A stretch of 64,000 nt of DNA, from NCBI RefSeq assembly GCF_002160135.1, contig NZ_NFJZ01000009.1:96150-160149 (forward strand), written 5' to 3'. The position numbers and the translations under genes are program-made. Below the pieces are notes generated by a model. That model had not been told where the DNA came from, did not search any database, and worked only from the letters and a program-made list of their open reading frames with translations. Every line of letters begins with the position of its first letter. The first letter of the stretch is position 1. Positions 42,187 through 49,015 of this stretch are shown here, one piece after another. Source of the stretch: Lachnoclostridium sp. An196 (GTDB lineage Bacteria > Bacillota > Clostridia > Lachnospirales > Lachnospiraceae).

Positions 42187-43164
42187 ATGGCCATGAGATA
42201 CGGCTATTTTGACTCGGAGATCACCGGCGTGGACTCCGAGGGTATGCCTATTTTTGACAGAGCAGAGACGTCGGAACTGTTCCGCCTGCTCTTTTCCAAA
42301 CTGTTGACCAATGGCGTGCTGGCCAAGCCTGCCGACTGCTTCAAAGTTCTGGCAGGCGACACGGGCCTCACTGTTAAGGTCCAGCCCGGCTTCGGCCTGA
42401 TTAACGGCGCCTTCGCCTATGACCCCGCCGTCGCCATCTTCGAGCTGGCCGCAGCTCCTACGAGCTACAGCCGCATCGACCGCATCGTGCTGCGCTGCAA
42501 CTACCTGGAGCGCCTCTGCGAGATCATCGTGAAGACCGGCACGGCAGCGGCAACGCCCCAAGCTCCGGAGCTCATCCAGCCCGTCAGCGGCGACTACTAC
42601 GAGCTGGGCCTGGCGAATGTGACGATCAGCGCCAACCAGACCGTCATCACCCAGAGCTCCATCAGCGACACCCGCCCCAACAGCGCAGTCTGCGGCTACA
42701 TCACCCAGTTCATCGACAGCATCGACACCGAGGCCTTCTATGACCAGTTCAATGCCTTCTATGCTGAATTTGTGGCCAAGTCCAACGCCAGCTACTCCCA
42801 GTTCGAGCAGATGGCCAGGGCAGCCTATGACGGCTACACGGCCGCCATCGACGAGTACATCGAGGCGCTGGAGAACAAGGGCAACGCAGACCTGACCGCC
42901 ATCACGGAGGATCTGAAAGAGTTCCAGCGCACCAGCCAGAACGCCTTCAACGAGTGGTTTGCCACCGTGCAAGGCCTTCTGAACGAGGACGTGGCCGGCG
43001 AGCTCATCAACAAGACGAGCAACCTGGACGAGCGCCTGACCGCGCTGGAGTACATGATCATCCACAACGATCTGTTCACTCACATCGTTGACGATGACGG
43101 CAACCCGATCCTGGACGACGATGGCAACGCGATCATCGGCGACTGGAAATATAAAACCGCATAA
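42187..43164 (+). CDS. Tail-tip/baseplate fibre protein
   Basis: A 325-residue structural protein. The N-terminal 180 residues form a compact beta-rich part (MRYGYFDSEITGVDSEGMPI, VKVQPGFGLINGAFAYDP, SRIDRIVLRCNYLE) similar in pattern to upper baseplate proteins; residues 185-300 are a coiled coil; the end is acidic (DDDGNPILDDDGNAIIGDWK). It probably links the tail tip to the variable protein encoded next. Confidence 0.78.
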   Translation: MAMRYGYFDSEITGVDSEGMPIFDRAETSELFRLLFSKLLTNGVLAKPADCFKVLAGDTGLTVKVQPGFGLINGAFAYDPAVAIFELAAAPTSYSRIDRIVLRCNYLERLCEIIVKTGTAAATPQAPELIQPVSGDYYELGLANVTISANQTVITQSSISDTRPNSAVCGYITQFIDSIDTEAFYDQFNAFYAEFVAKSNASYSQFEQMARAAYDGYTAAIDEYIEALENKGNADLTAITEDLKEFQRTSQNAFNEWFATVQGLLNEDVAGELINKTSNLDERLTALEYMIIHNDLFTHIVDDDGNPILDDDGNAIIGDWKYKTA

Positions 43165-43175
43165 GGAGGAACATT

Positions 43176-44147
43176 ATGCAGATTGACGTAACAAACGGCA
43201 AACGCTTCACCGAGTACGACGCGCTGGCTGCCGTGGCCAGCGAGGAGGACGTTCTCCTGGTACGACTCGCAGACGGCACAGGCGTCAAGAGGATCCCTAT
43301 CAGCGCCATCAAGGCCTTCATCAACGGAGACCTGGATACGCTGGAAACTGAGGACAAGACCAGCCTGATCGCCGCCATCAACGAAGTCTTCGGCCTGGTA
43401 GGCACCAACGCCCAAGACATCAAAGCCCTGAAGGAGCTGACCGCAATGCTCGGCCAGACCGGTGCGTCCAGGGCCAACTCCTTCATCTATGAGCACGATC
43501 TCGGTGCCAGCTTCACCGCTGAGCAGTCTGCCGACATTCGTGCTGGCAAGTTCGAGAAGGTCCGCACCGGCGGCTACTGGACCATCAACAGCCGAAAATA
43601 CTGGGCCGCCCATGCTGACTATCGTCTGCACTGTGGGGACACAGAGCTGACTACCCATCATATGCTGGTCATTCCCGACAAGTCCTTCTATAACGGCGTG
43701 ATGAATGACGCCAACGACACGACCGGCTCCTACTACGGCAGCAAGATGAAGACCTCCGGCCTGGCTGATGCTCTGGCCACCATCAAGGCTGACTTCGGCG
43801 CAGACCACATCCTGACTCACAGGGCTCTCCTGGCCAACGCTATCAGCAATGGCGCCAGCTCCGGCTGGGCATGGTACGACAGCCAGATCGACCTGATGAA
43901 CGAGCACATGGTCTACGGCTCCTACGCATGGGGCGGCGGAGCGCAGAACGGCTACGACACTGGCATCGACAAGAGCCAGCTGGCTCTGTTCCAGGCACGC
44001 CCGGATCTGATCACGAACAGAGAGAACTGGTGGCTGAGAGACGTCCAGTCCGCGACGGCTTTCTGCGATGTCCCCAACTACGGCATTGCCTACAACTGTT
44101 ACGCCTCGTACTCCATCGGCGTCCGCCCGGCTTTCCTGATCTATTGA
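43176..44147 (+). CDS. DGR target protein 1: variable tail-tip receptor-binding protein
   Basis: A 323-residue protein that carries the main variable repeat. Residues 1-100 are a stalk (TEYDALAAVASEEDVLLVRL, then a helical stretch); the rest is a C-type-lectin-like/DUF6273-like domain (GGYWTINSRKYWAAH, HHMLVIPDKSFYNGV, NWWLRDVQSATAF) ending SYSIGVRPAFLIY. The last 35 codons match the DGR template; eight of ten template Asn codons differ (A, D, P, Y, I, Y, Y, Y). It follows the tail fibre gene and precedes avd, TR and RT. It most likely binds the host surface, by analogy with phage BPP-1 Mtd. Confidence 0.92.
   Translation: MQIDVTNGKRFTEYDALAAVASEEDVLLVRLADGTGVKRIPISAIKAFINGDLDTLETEDKTSLIAAINEVFGLVGTNAQDIKALKELTAMLGQTGASRANSFIYEHDLGASFTAEQSADIRAGKFEKVRTGGYWTINSRKYWAAHADYRLHCGDTELTTHHMLVIPDKSFYNGVMNDANDTTGSYYGSKMKTSGLADALATIKADFGADHILTHRALLANAISNGASSGWAWYDSQIDLMNEHMVYGSYAWGGGAQNGYDTGIDKSQLALFQARPDLITNRENWWLRDVQSATAFCDVPNYGIAYNCYASYSIGVRPAFLIY
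44043..44130 (+). repeat. DGR variable repeat VR1
   Basis: 88 bases aligned without gaps to the template (44760-44847). Over the 83 bases shared by all three copies, 10 of 22 template adenines differ and one of 61 other bases (TGG in TR, TGT here). The 3' segment CTCCATCGGCGTCCGCCCGG is identical. Confidence 0.95.
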
Positions 44148-44155
44148 TCAAAAAT

Positions 44156-44176
44156 CCCGGCCCCTTGTGGGCCGGG
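44156..44176. other. GC hairpin just after VR1
   Basis: Perfect 8-bp stem CCCGGCCC (44156-44163) with GGGCCGGG (44169-44176), loop CTTGT, 25 bases past VR1 and eight past the stop codon. No T run follows. Same layout as the hairpin after VR2, including a C-T-x-G-T loop. Confidence 0.7.
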
Positions 44177-44203
44177 TAAATCTAATCAAGGAGATAAGAT
44201 AGC

Positions 44204-44731
44204 GTGTCAGACATCCCTAAAAGTAAACGGGCCCATTCTAATCTGGAAGCGCACCATCAGGCGCTCACGATCCGGAGGATGATCGCGGTCGAGCTCCTCA
44301 GCAGCTTCGCCTATAGCGAGAAGAAGCTGGAGGCAGCTATCAGAAAACAGACCGCACACGTCCAGGATCCGGAGCACCGGGAGGAAGTCGCTGCGGCCAT
44401 CCGCAGCCTGGAGGACGACTACGCCTGCTGGTTTATCAAGAGACACCGCGACCGTGTGGACGATCTCTGCTGCGACATCGCCCAGCATCTCAGGGCTGCC
44501 AATACTATCTGGCCGTCGTACCGCTTCGAGTATGACGACAGACGCAACGAGCTCAATCAGGCGCTGAAGTGCTGCAACCAGCTCCAGGACGAGCTCCAAT
44601 ACATCGCCGAAGCGCTGCCGGCCGACAAAAACCGGTATATGAACATCGTGCTCGAAGTCGAGAAGCTGTTCAACATGGTGAAGAAGCTCCGGCAGTCTGA
44701 CAACCGCTTCCTGAAGCACCTGAAAACCTAA
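44204..44731 (+). CDS. avd: Avd-like DGR accessory protein
   Basis: A 175-residue, almost wholly helical basic protein between VR1 and TR, the place of the accessory variability determinant. The C-terminal 110 residues (DLCCDIAQHLRAANTIWPS, RRNELNQALKCCNQLQDELQ, IVLEVEKLFNMVKKLRQSDN) fit the four-helix bundle of Avd, which binds the reverse transcriptase and template RNA. It is longer than typical Avd (about 110-130 residues) by an N-terminal helical segment. GTG start with AAGGAGATAAG upstream. Assignment rests on position and helical pattern. Confidence 0.8.
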   Translation: MSDIPKSKRAHSNLEAHHQALTIRRMIAVELLSSFAYSEKKLEAAIRKQTAHVQDPEHREEVAAAIRSLEDDYACWFIKRHRDRVDDLCCDIAQHLRAANTIWPSYRFEYDDRRNELNQALKCCNQLQDELQYIAEALPADKNRYMNIVLEVEKLFNMVKKLRQSDNRFLKHLKT

Positions 44732-44759
44732 CACCTATAGGGTGGCCTCTGTTTGTGCC

Positions 44760-44847
44760 GTCCAGTCCGCGACGAATTTCTGCAATGTCAACAACAACGG
44801 CAATGCCAACAACTGGAACGCCTCGAACTCCATCGGCGTCCGCCCGG
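44760..44847 (+). repeat. DGR template repeat TR
   Basis: The invariant template. Read in the frame of the targets it has ten AAY (Asn) codons among about 28, including AAC AAC AAC. It matches VR1 over 88 bases and VR2 over 83, with changes almost only at A. It lies in the 260-base gap between avd and RT; the flanking bases (44732-44759 and 44848-44991) probably belong to the template RNA. Confidence 0.95.
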
Positions 44848-44991
44848 ATTTCACAACCGCACTACATTCTACGGGCAAAGCTCCCGCATGCGGCTATGGG
44901 AAAGGAGAGGCCATCCGTCCAGCGTCCTCGCTGGTAAATACTAACCAGGACGCTCCCGGTTACGACCGATGGGGCTAACGCGTGGTTTTTT

Positions 44992-46293
44992 ATGAATGTA
45001 TTCTATGATGCAAATTTAATTTATGACGCCGGCACCAAGGCCATGAAAAGCAGCAAGTTCAAGCGCAGCACCCAGCTGTTCGAGATGACGCAGCTGCTGA
45101 CCACGGCCCACATCCGGCGCGACTTTATGGACGGGGCATACCGCCCAGATCCCGGGACCAAGTTCCCGATCAACGAGCGCGGGCATCAGCGCTACATCAC
45201 CAGCAACACCATGGTGGATAAGACCGTCAACCACCTCCTCTGTGACGAGGTCCTGACTCCGGCGATCAGCAAGTATCTGATCTACGACAACGGCGCCTCC
45301 CAAAAGGACAAGGGCGTGGCCTTCCACCGCAGACGCTTCGAGGCGCATCTGCATCGGTATTACATGGAACACGGCTCCAACGAGGGCTACATCCTGCTGG
45401 TGGATTATTCCGGCTATTATGCCAACATACCGCACGACAAGTGCATCGAGGTCCTCGACCAGTTTCTGGAGCGAGAGGTCGAAGATCCGGAGACGCTGCT
45501 GATCGCTGAGATGCTGACGCGCCTGATCTTCAAGACCTTCGAGCAGGACGTCTCCCGCTTCTCAGACGAGGAGATCGCGGCCATGATGACCGGCAAGGTC
45601 AACCCGATGCTCAACTGCGGCGTGGATCCGGAGCTGCTGACCGGCGAGAAGATGCTCAGGAAGGGCGTGGACATAGGCTCGCAGCCTTCCCAGAACATCG
45701 GCATCATCTACCCCTACCAGGTGGACAACTACGCCAAGATCGTCCGGAGCATCCGCCACTATGGCCGCTACACCGACGACTTCTACGTCATCGCAGACTC
45801 CAAGGAGTTCCTGCTGAATGTGCTGGAAGGCTTCAGGAAGGAGGCTGCAGCGTATGGCCTGATCATCAACGAAAAGAAGACCCGGATCGTGAAGCTCTCC
45901 TCTCAGTTCAGACACCTGCAGGTGTGCTACTCACTGACGGAGTCCGGCCGCCTGATCCGGAAGATCCACCCGAAGAACATCACCCGGGAACGCCGGAAGC
46001 TGAAGGCGTACAAGCGCCTGCTGGACGCCGGTCGGATCGACTACCCAACCGTCGAGAACTCGTTCAAGTCCTGGCTGGGCAGTCACTACAAAATTATGTC
46101 ACACGACCAAATCTACAACATGAGCAGCTTCTACTATGAGCTGTTCGGAAGGAGACCAAAATGGAAAAAAGGACATGGAAGATTACACTGGCTGATGGCA
46201 CATCCCTCGACGGCCTCAACCTCAACGGGAACAACTTCATCAGCTCCACCGCTGTCACCGAGGACACCTTCGCCGGCAAACTCTCCAGCGTGA
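44992..46293 (+). CDS. rt: DGR reverse transcriptase
   Basis: A 433-residue reverse transcriptase. The catalytic aspartate motif A is YILLVDYSGYYANIPH (Asp138); the DGR-type motif 4 GSQPSQ is at 229-234; motif C is YTDD (260-263). It copies the template RNA with errors at adenines, giving cDNA that replaces VR. From about residue 390 the frame overlaps the next gene by 133 bases, and its Ser/Thr/Pro-rich end looks like an out-of-frame reading of that gene, so the functional protein probably ends near YYELFGRRPKW. No maturase or other domain is attached. Confidence 0.94.
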   Translation: MNVFYDANLIYDAGTKAMKSSKFKRSTQLFEMTQLLTTAHIRRDFMDGAYRPDPGTKFPINERGHQRYITSNTMVDKTVNHLLCDEVLTPAISKYLIYDNGASQKDKGVAFHRRRFEAHLHRYYMEHGSNEGYILLVDYSGYYANIPHDKCIEVLDQFLEREVEDPETLLIAEMLTRLIFKTFEQDVSRFSDEEIAAMMTGKVNPMLNCGVDPELLTGEKMLRKGVDIGSQPSQNIGIIYPYQVDNYAKIVRSIRHYGRYTDDFYVIADSKEFLLNVLEGFRKEAAAYGLIINEKKTRIVKLSSQFRHLQVCYSLTESGRLIRKIHPKNITRERRKLKAYKRLLDAGRIDYPTVENSFKSWLGSHYKIMSHDQIYNMSSFYYELFGRRPKWKKGHGRLHWLMAHPSTASTSTGTTSSAPPLSPRTPSPANSPA

Positions 46294-46511
46294 CCATCGA
46301 GGGGCCCGACGGCACCGAGATCCACGAGGACATGAAGCTGGTCCAGATCAGCAAGGTCGGCAAGAGCTACTGGTTTATCCTGGCCGAGAAGACGGCTGAG
46401 GAAAAGCAGAAGGAACTCGCCGCAGCTGCTCTGGCCACCAACGCCAACAGCATCACCGACCTTCAGCTCGCTCTGGCTGAGGTCTATGAAATGATTATCG
46501 GAGGTAAATAA
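46161..46511 (+). CDS. Small phage protein after the RT, unknown
   Basis: A 116-residue protein with a beta-rich start (KRTWKITLADGTSLDGLNLN, VTIEGPDGTEIHEDMKLVQI) and a helical end (EEKQKELAAAALATNANSIT). It resembles proteins between tail and lysis genes of clostridial phages. Start has GGAAGGAGACC at good distance, so it is real although it overlaps the RT frame by 133 bases. Function unknown. Confidence 0.75.
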   Translation: MEKRTWKITLADGTSLDGLNLNGNNFISSTAVTEDTFAGKLSSVTIEGPDGTEIHEDMKLVQISKVGKSYWFILAEKTAEEKQKELAAAALATNANSITDLQLALAEVYEMIIGGK

Positions 46512-46513
46512 CT

Positions 46514-46615
46514 ATGGCTAAAGTTTACGCAGCCCTCATCAAGAAGGGGCTCAAAACCATCGACGACGTGCCCGAAAATCTGCGCGACGAAGTCCGCGCG
46601 CTCCTGGAGGAGTAA
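46514..46615 (+). CDS. Tiny CD1375-like phage protein (33 aa)
   Basis: A 33-residue protein beginning MAKVYAALIKKGLKTIDDVP and ending RALLEE. It matches the pattern of CD1375-type mini-proteins (Y-x-x-LI-x-KG-x-x-T-x-x-DVP). GGAGG lies upstream at 46499-46503. A second copy of the same pattern follows at 46662. Confidence 0.7.
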   Translation: MAKVYAALIKKGLKTIDDVPENLRDEVRALLEE

Positions 46616-46661
46616 GATGATCCGGCGCTTCAGATCCTGGCTCAGAAAGGAGGTGAACAAC

Positions 46662-46790
46662 ATGGCAGTCATCTACGTCGCCCTGATCGTCAAGGGCAAG
46701 CGTACCTACGACAGCGTCCCTGACCTGATCAAGCCCCAGGTCAAGGAGATGCTGATCGACCTGGAACTGGCAGAGCTCGTCACTGAGTAA
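46662..46790 (+). CDS. Second tiny CD1375-like protein (42 aa)
   Basis: A 42-residue paralogue of the preceding protein: MAVIYVALIVKGKRTYDSVP, then an acidic end LAELVTE. A strong Shine-Dalgarno AAAGGAGGTGAAC precedes ATG 46662; the frame is open from an ATG at 46617 but that has a poorer site. Confidence 0.7.
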   Translation: MAVIYVALIVKGKRTYDSVPDLIKPQVKEMLIDLELAELVTE

Positions 46791-46799
46791 AGCCCACAA

Positions 46800-46827
46800 T
46801 GCCCCCACGGAGATATTCGTGGGGGCA
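46800..46827. other. Hairpin before the holin gene
   Basis: Perfect 10-bp stem TGCCCCCACG with CGTGGGGGCA, eight-base loop, no T run. It may stabilise or process the mRNA ahead of the lysis genes. Confidence 0.5.
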
Positions 46828-46864
46828 TAATTCTAAGCAAATAAAAAGAAGGAAGGTACACAAC

Positions 46865-47305
46865 ATGAAAACTGGAATTTGCACAGCAGTGGGAGTCGTG
46901 GGCGGCTTCATCGCCAGCCTTTTCGGAGGCTGGGACGCAGCTCTGACCACGCTCCTGATCTTCATGGGCGTGGACTACGCCACCGGCCTCATCGTTGCCG
47001 GCGTGTTTCACAGATCCCAGAAGTCCACAGACGGCGCCCTGGAGAGTCGCGCCGGATGGAAGGGTCTCTGCCGTAAGGGCACGACTCTCCTGGTGGTGCT
47101 GGTAGCCTGCCGCCTCGATCTGGTCACGGGCTCCACATTCATCAGAGACACGACGATCATCGCCTTCATCGCCAATGAGACGATCAGCATTATCGAAAAC
47201 GCCGGACTGATGGGCGTGCCTATCCCTGCCGTTGTGGTGAAGGCCATCGACATCCTGAAACAGAAGGCAGAGGGCGACGCTAACACCAGCCCAGGCAAGG
47301 AGTAA
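46865..47305 (+). CDS. Phage holin (toxin secretion/phage lysis family)
   Basis: A 146-residue membrane protein of the Cph1/TcdE-like holin family. Hydrophobic segments lie near residues 5-22 and 25-46 (TTLLIFMGVDYATGLIVAG), 75-90 and 100-130, with ESRAGWKGLCRKGTTLLVVL and AIDILKQKAEG typical of the family. It makes holes that let the endolysin through. Shine-Dalgarno AAGGAAGG precedes ATG 46865; the endolysin gene begins four bases after its stop. Confidence 0.9.
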   Translation: MKTGICTAVGVVGGFIASLFGGWDAALTTLLIFMGVDYATGLIVAGVFHRSQKSTDGALESRAGWKGLCRKGTTLLVVLVACRLDLVTGSTFIRDTTIIAFIANETISIIENAGLMGVPIPAVVVKAIDILKQKAEGDANTSPGKE

Positions 47306-47308
47306 GCC

Positions 47309-48760
47309 GTGAAGGCGACAGGGTCCTCCACCGAGAGGACCATCTGGAACTACTTCTGCTGCAAAGGTTTCAGCCCGGCCGGTGTGGCCGGGCTGATGGG
47401 CAACCTCTACGCCGAGAGCGGGCTCAATCCGATAAACCTCCAGAACACCTACGAGAAGCGCCTGGGCCTCACGGACGCCGAGTACACGGCCGCCGTGGAC
47501 TCCGGGAGCTACTCCAACTTCGTCCGAGACAGCGCTGGCTACGGCCTCGCGCAGTGGACATACTGGAGCCGCAAGGAGGCCATGCTCAACTACGCCCGGA
47601 AGACCGGCGCGTCCATCGGCGACCTAATGATGCAGCTCGATTTCATGTTCCAGGAGCTGAAGGGCTACGTGGCCGTCTTCCAGGTGCTCCGGACAGCCCG
47701 GACCGTGAAGGAGGCGTCCGACATTGTGCTGACCAAGTACGAGCGCCCGGCCAACATGAGCAACGCCGTCAAGGTAAAACGGGCCGGCTTCGGCCAGGCA
47801 TACTATGACGCCTACGCAAACACTACAGCAACCCCAGAGAAGGAGGAGATTACCATGAGCAACAGCCCTCTGGTAACGTACACCAACATCACCAAGAACA
47901 AGACCAGCCCCCGCAACCACGCCATCGACACCATCACGATCCACTGCATCGTGGGCCAGTGGACGGCGAAGCAGGGCTGCGACTACTTCGCCACTACCGA
48001 CCGCGAATGCTCCGCCAACTATGTCGTCGGCAAGGATGGCTCCATCGGTCTGTCCGTCGATGAGGCAGATCGCTCCTGGTGCACTTCCAGCCGTGAGAAC
48101 GACAACCGCGCCATCACCATCGAAGTCGCCAGCGACACCGAGCACCCCTACGCTGTCACCGACGCAGCCTACGCCGCACTGATCAAGCTGGTGGCCGACA
48201 TCTGCAAGCGCAACGGCATCAAGAAGCTGGTCTGGTCCACCAACAAGACCGACCGCGTCAACCACGCCAACGGCTGCAACATGACCGTGCACCGCGACTA
48301 CGCCAACAAGGCCTGCCCGGGCCAGTACCTCTACGACCGCCACGGCGCCATCGCTGCGGCCGTCAATGAGATCCTGGGCCCCGGCACTACCCAGGCGCCG
48401 GAAGCGGCTCCGGAGCCCGTCCAGGGCTTCCCTGCGACGCCCTTCACTGTCCGCGTCATCATTCCGGATCTGAACTACCGCAAGGGCCCTGGCATGAGCT
48501 ACGCGGTCAGAGGCCAGACCGGCAAGGGCGTCTTCACCATCACCGAGGTGCAAGACGGCTGGGGCAAGCTGAAAAGCGGCGCCGGCTGGATCTACCTCGA
48601 AAACCCTGACTACTGCACCATCCAGGGCGTCGCAGCGAAGCCGGCCGAGCCGGATCCTGCCGACGTGCTGGCGCAGGAGATCGCCGGCAAGGTGAAGGCC
48701 TCCGGCCTGGATCCTGCTGACGTTCTGAACAGGGTCGAGAAGATCCTGGGCGTGGCATGA
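47309..48760 (+). CDS. Two-enzyme endolysin: lysozyme-type domain + amidase + SH3
   Basis: A 483-residue cell-wall hydrolase. Residues 1-170 are a phage tail lysozyme-type domain (GVAGLMGNLYAESGLNPINL, GYGLAQWTYWSRKEAML). Residues about 185-370 are an amidase_2 N-acetylmuramoyl-L-alanine amidase (DTITIHCIVGQW, NRAITIEVAS, HRDYANKACPG). Residues 385-440 are an SH3-like binding domain (LNYRKGPGMSYAVRGQTGKG) and the end is helical. GTG start with AAGGAG. An internal ATG at 47855 has a better Shine-Dalgarno (GAAGGAGGAG) and would give a 301-residue amidase-SH3 protein. Confidence 0.92.
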   Translation: MKATGSSTERTIWNYFCCKGFSPAGVAGLMGNLYAESGLNPINLQNTYEKRLGLTDAEYTAAVDSGSYSNFVRDSAGYGLAQWTYWSRKEAMLNYARKTGASIGDLMMQLDFMFQELKGYVAVFQVLRTARTVKEASDIVLTKYERPANMSNAVKVKRAGFGQAYYDAYANTTATPEKEEITMSNSPLVTYTNITKNKTSPRNHAIDTITIHCIVGQWTAKQGCDYFATTDRECSANYVVGKDGSIGLSVDEADRSWCTSSRENDNRAITIEVASDTEHPYAVTDAAYAALIKLVADICKRNGIKKLVWSTNKTDRVNHANGCNMTVHRDYANKACPGQYLYDRHGAIAAAVNEILGPGTTQAPEAAPEPVQGFPATPFTVRVIIPDLNYRKGPGMSYAVRGQTGKGVFTITEVQDGWGKLKSGAGWIYLENPDYCTIQGVAAKPAEPDPADVLAQEIAGKVKASGLDPADVLNRVEKILGVA

Positions 48761-48782
48761 TGGCGCTGCCAGCAAATACATG

Positions 48783-48828
48783 ATAAAGCAAAAGAACCCC
48801 GGCACCCGCCGGGGTTCTTTTGCTTTAT
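48783..48828. terminator. Long bidirectional terminator at the right prophage end
   Basis: A perfect 21-bp inverted repeat with loop ACCC: ATAAAGC..CCGGC (48783-48803) and GCCGG..GCTTTAT (48808-48828). T-rich and A-rich outer ends allow termination both ways. It ends the lysis operon and, in the circular phage, would also end the recombinase gene, whose reconstructed stop is at 48825-48827. Confidence 0.9.
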
Positions 48829-48898
48829 ACGGCAATTCTGAGGACGACATAGTCCCGCAGCACGATGATCTTCGGGGTTCGAGTACCGTCGCGCGGGC

Positions 48899-48902
48899 TC
48901 CA
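48899..48902. other. attR core (TCCA)
   Basis: Right prophage junction, sharing TCCA with 11187-11190. To its right lies the displaced ssrA terminator, which places the host/phage border here. The inferred empty site reads AGGTCCATAAAGAGC. Confidence 0.75.
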
Positions 48903-48907
48903 TAAAG

Positions 48908-48932
48908 AGCGCCGTTTTTACGGCGCTTTTTT
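48908..48932 (+). terminator. Displaced native ssrA terminator
   Basis: AGCGCCGT (48908-48915) with ACGGCGCT (48920-48927), loop TTTT, followed by TTTTT. In the reconstructed empty site it would start five bases after the tmRNA end. Confidence 0.85.
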
Positions 48933-49015
48933 GCTGCCCAGAAAAAATAATTTGTCTGCAACTATTTGCCGACTTCGGGAATCTATATAACAGAAAGAAA
49001 AAGAAAGGAGCAGAT

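Larger units (their letters stand above)
11187..48902. mobile_element. Complete temperate siphophage (prophage) integrated in ssrA, with a DGR
   Basis: About 37.7 kb with a full set of modules in standard order: lysogeny, early regulation, replication, late regulator and methyltransferase, packaging, head, tail, diversity-generating retroelement, lysis. It is richer in G/C-ending codons (GAC, CTG, GCC, ATC) than the host flanks, a sign of transfer. No transposase or broken core gene was seen, so the element may be functional. A tape measure, Dit and Gp37-like Tal protein with SPP1-type portal indicate a long non-contractile tail. Confidence 0.95.

Noticed and set aside
44742..44978. A 78-codon frame over the template repeat
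   Set aside because: It translates the TR and flanks, has no good ribosome site, and TR regions are not expected to be coding. Its AAY-rich content is explained by the template role.
48861..48902. A second tRNA or tmRNA fragment at attR
   Set aside because: The T-arm-like stretch does not pair and has no acceptor or anticodon parts. It is the phage half of attP, and in the circular phage it codes the recombinase end.
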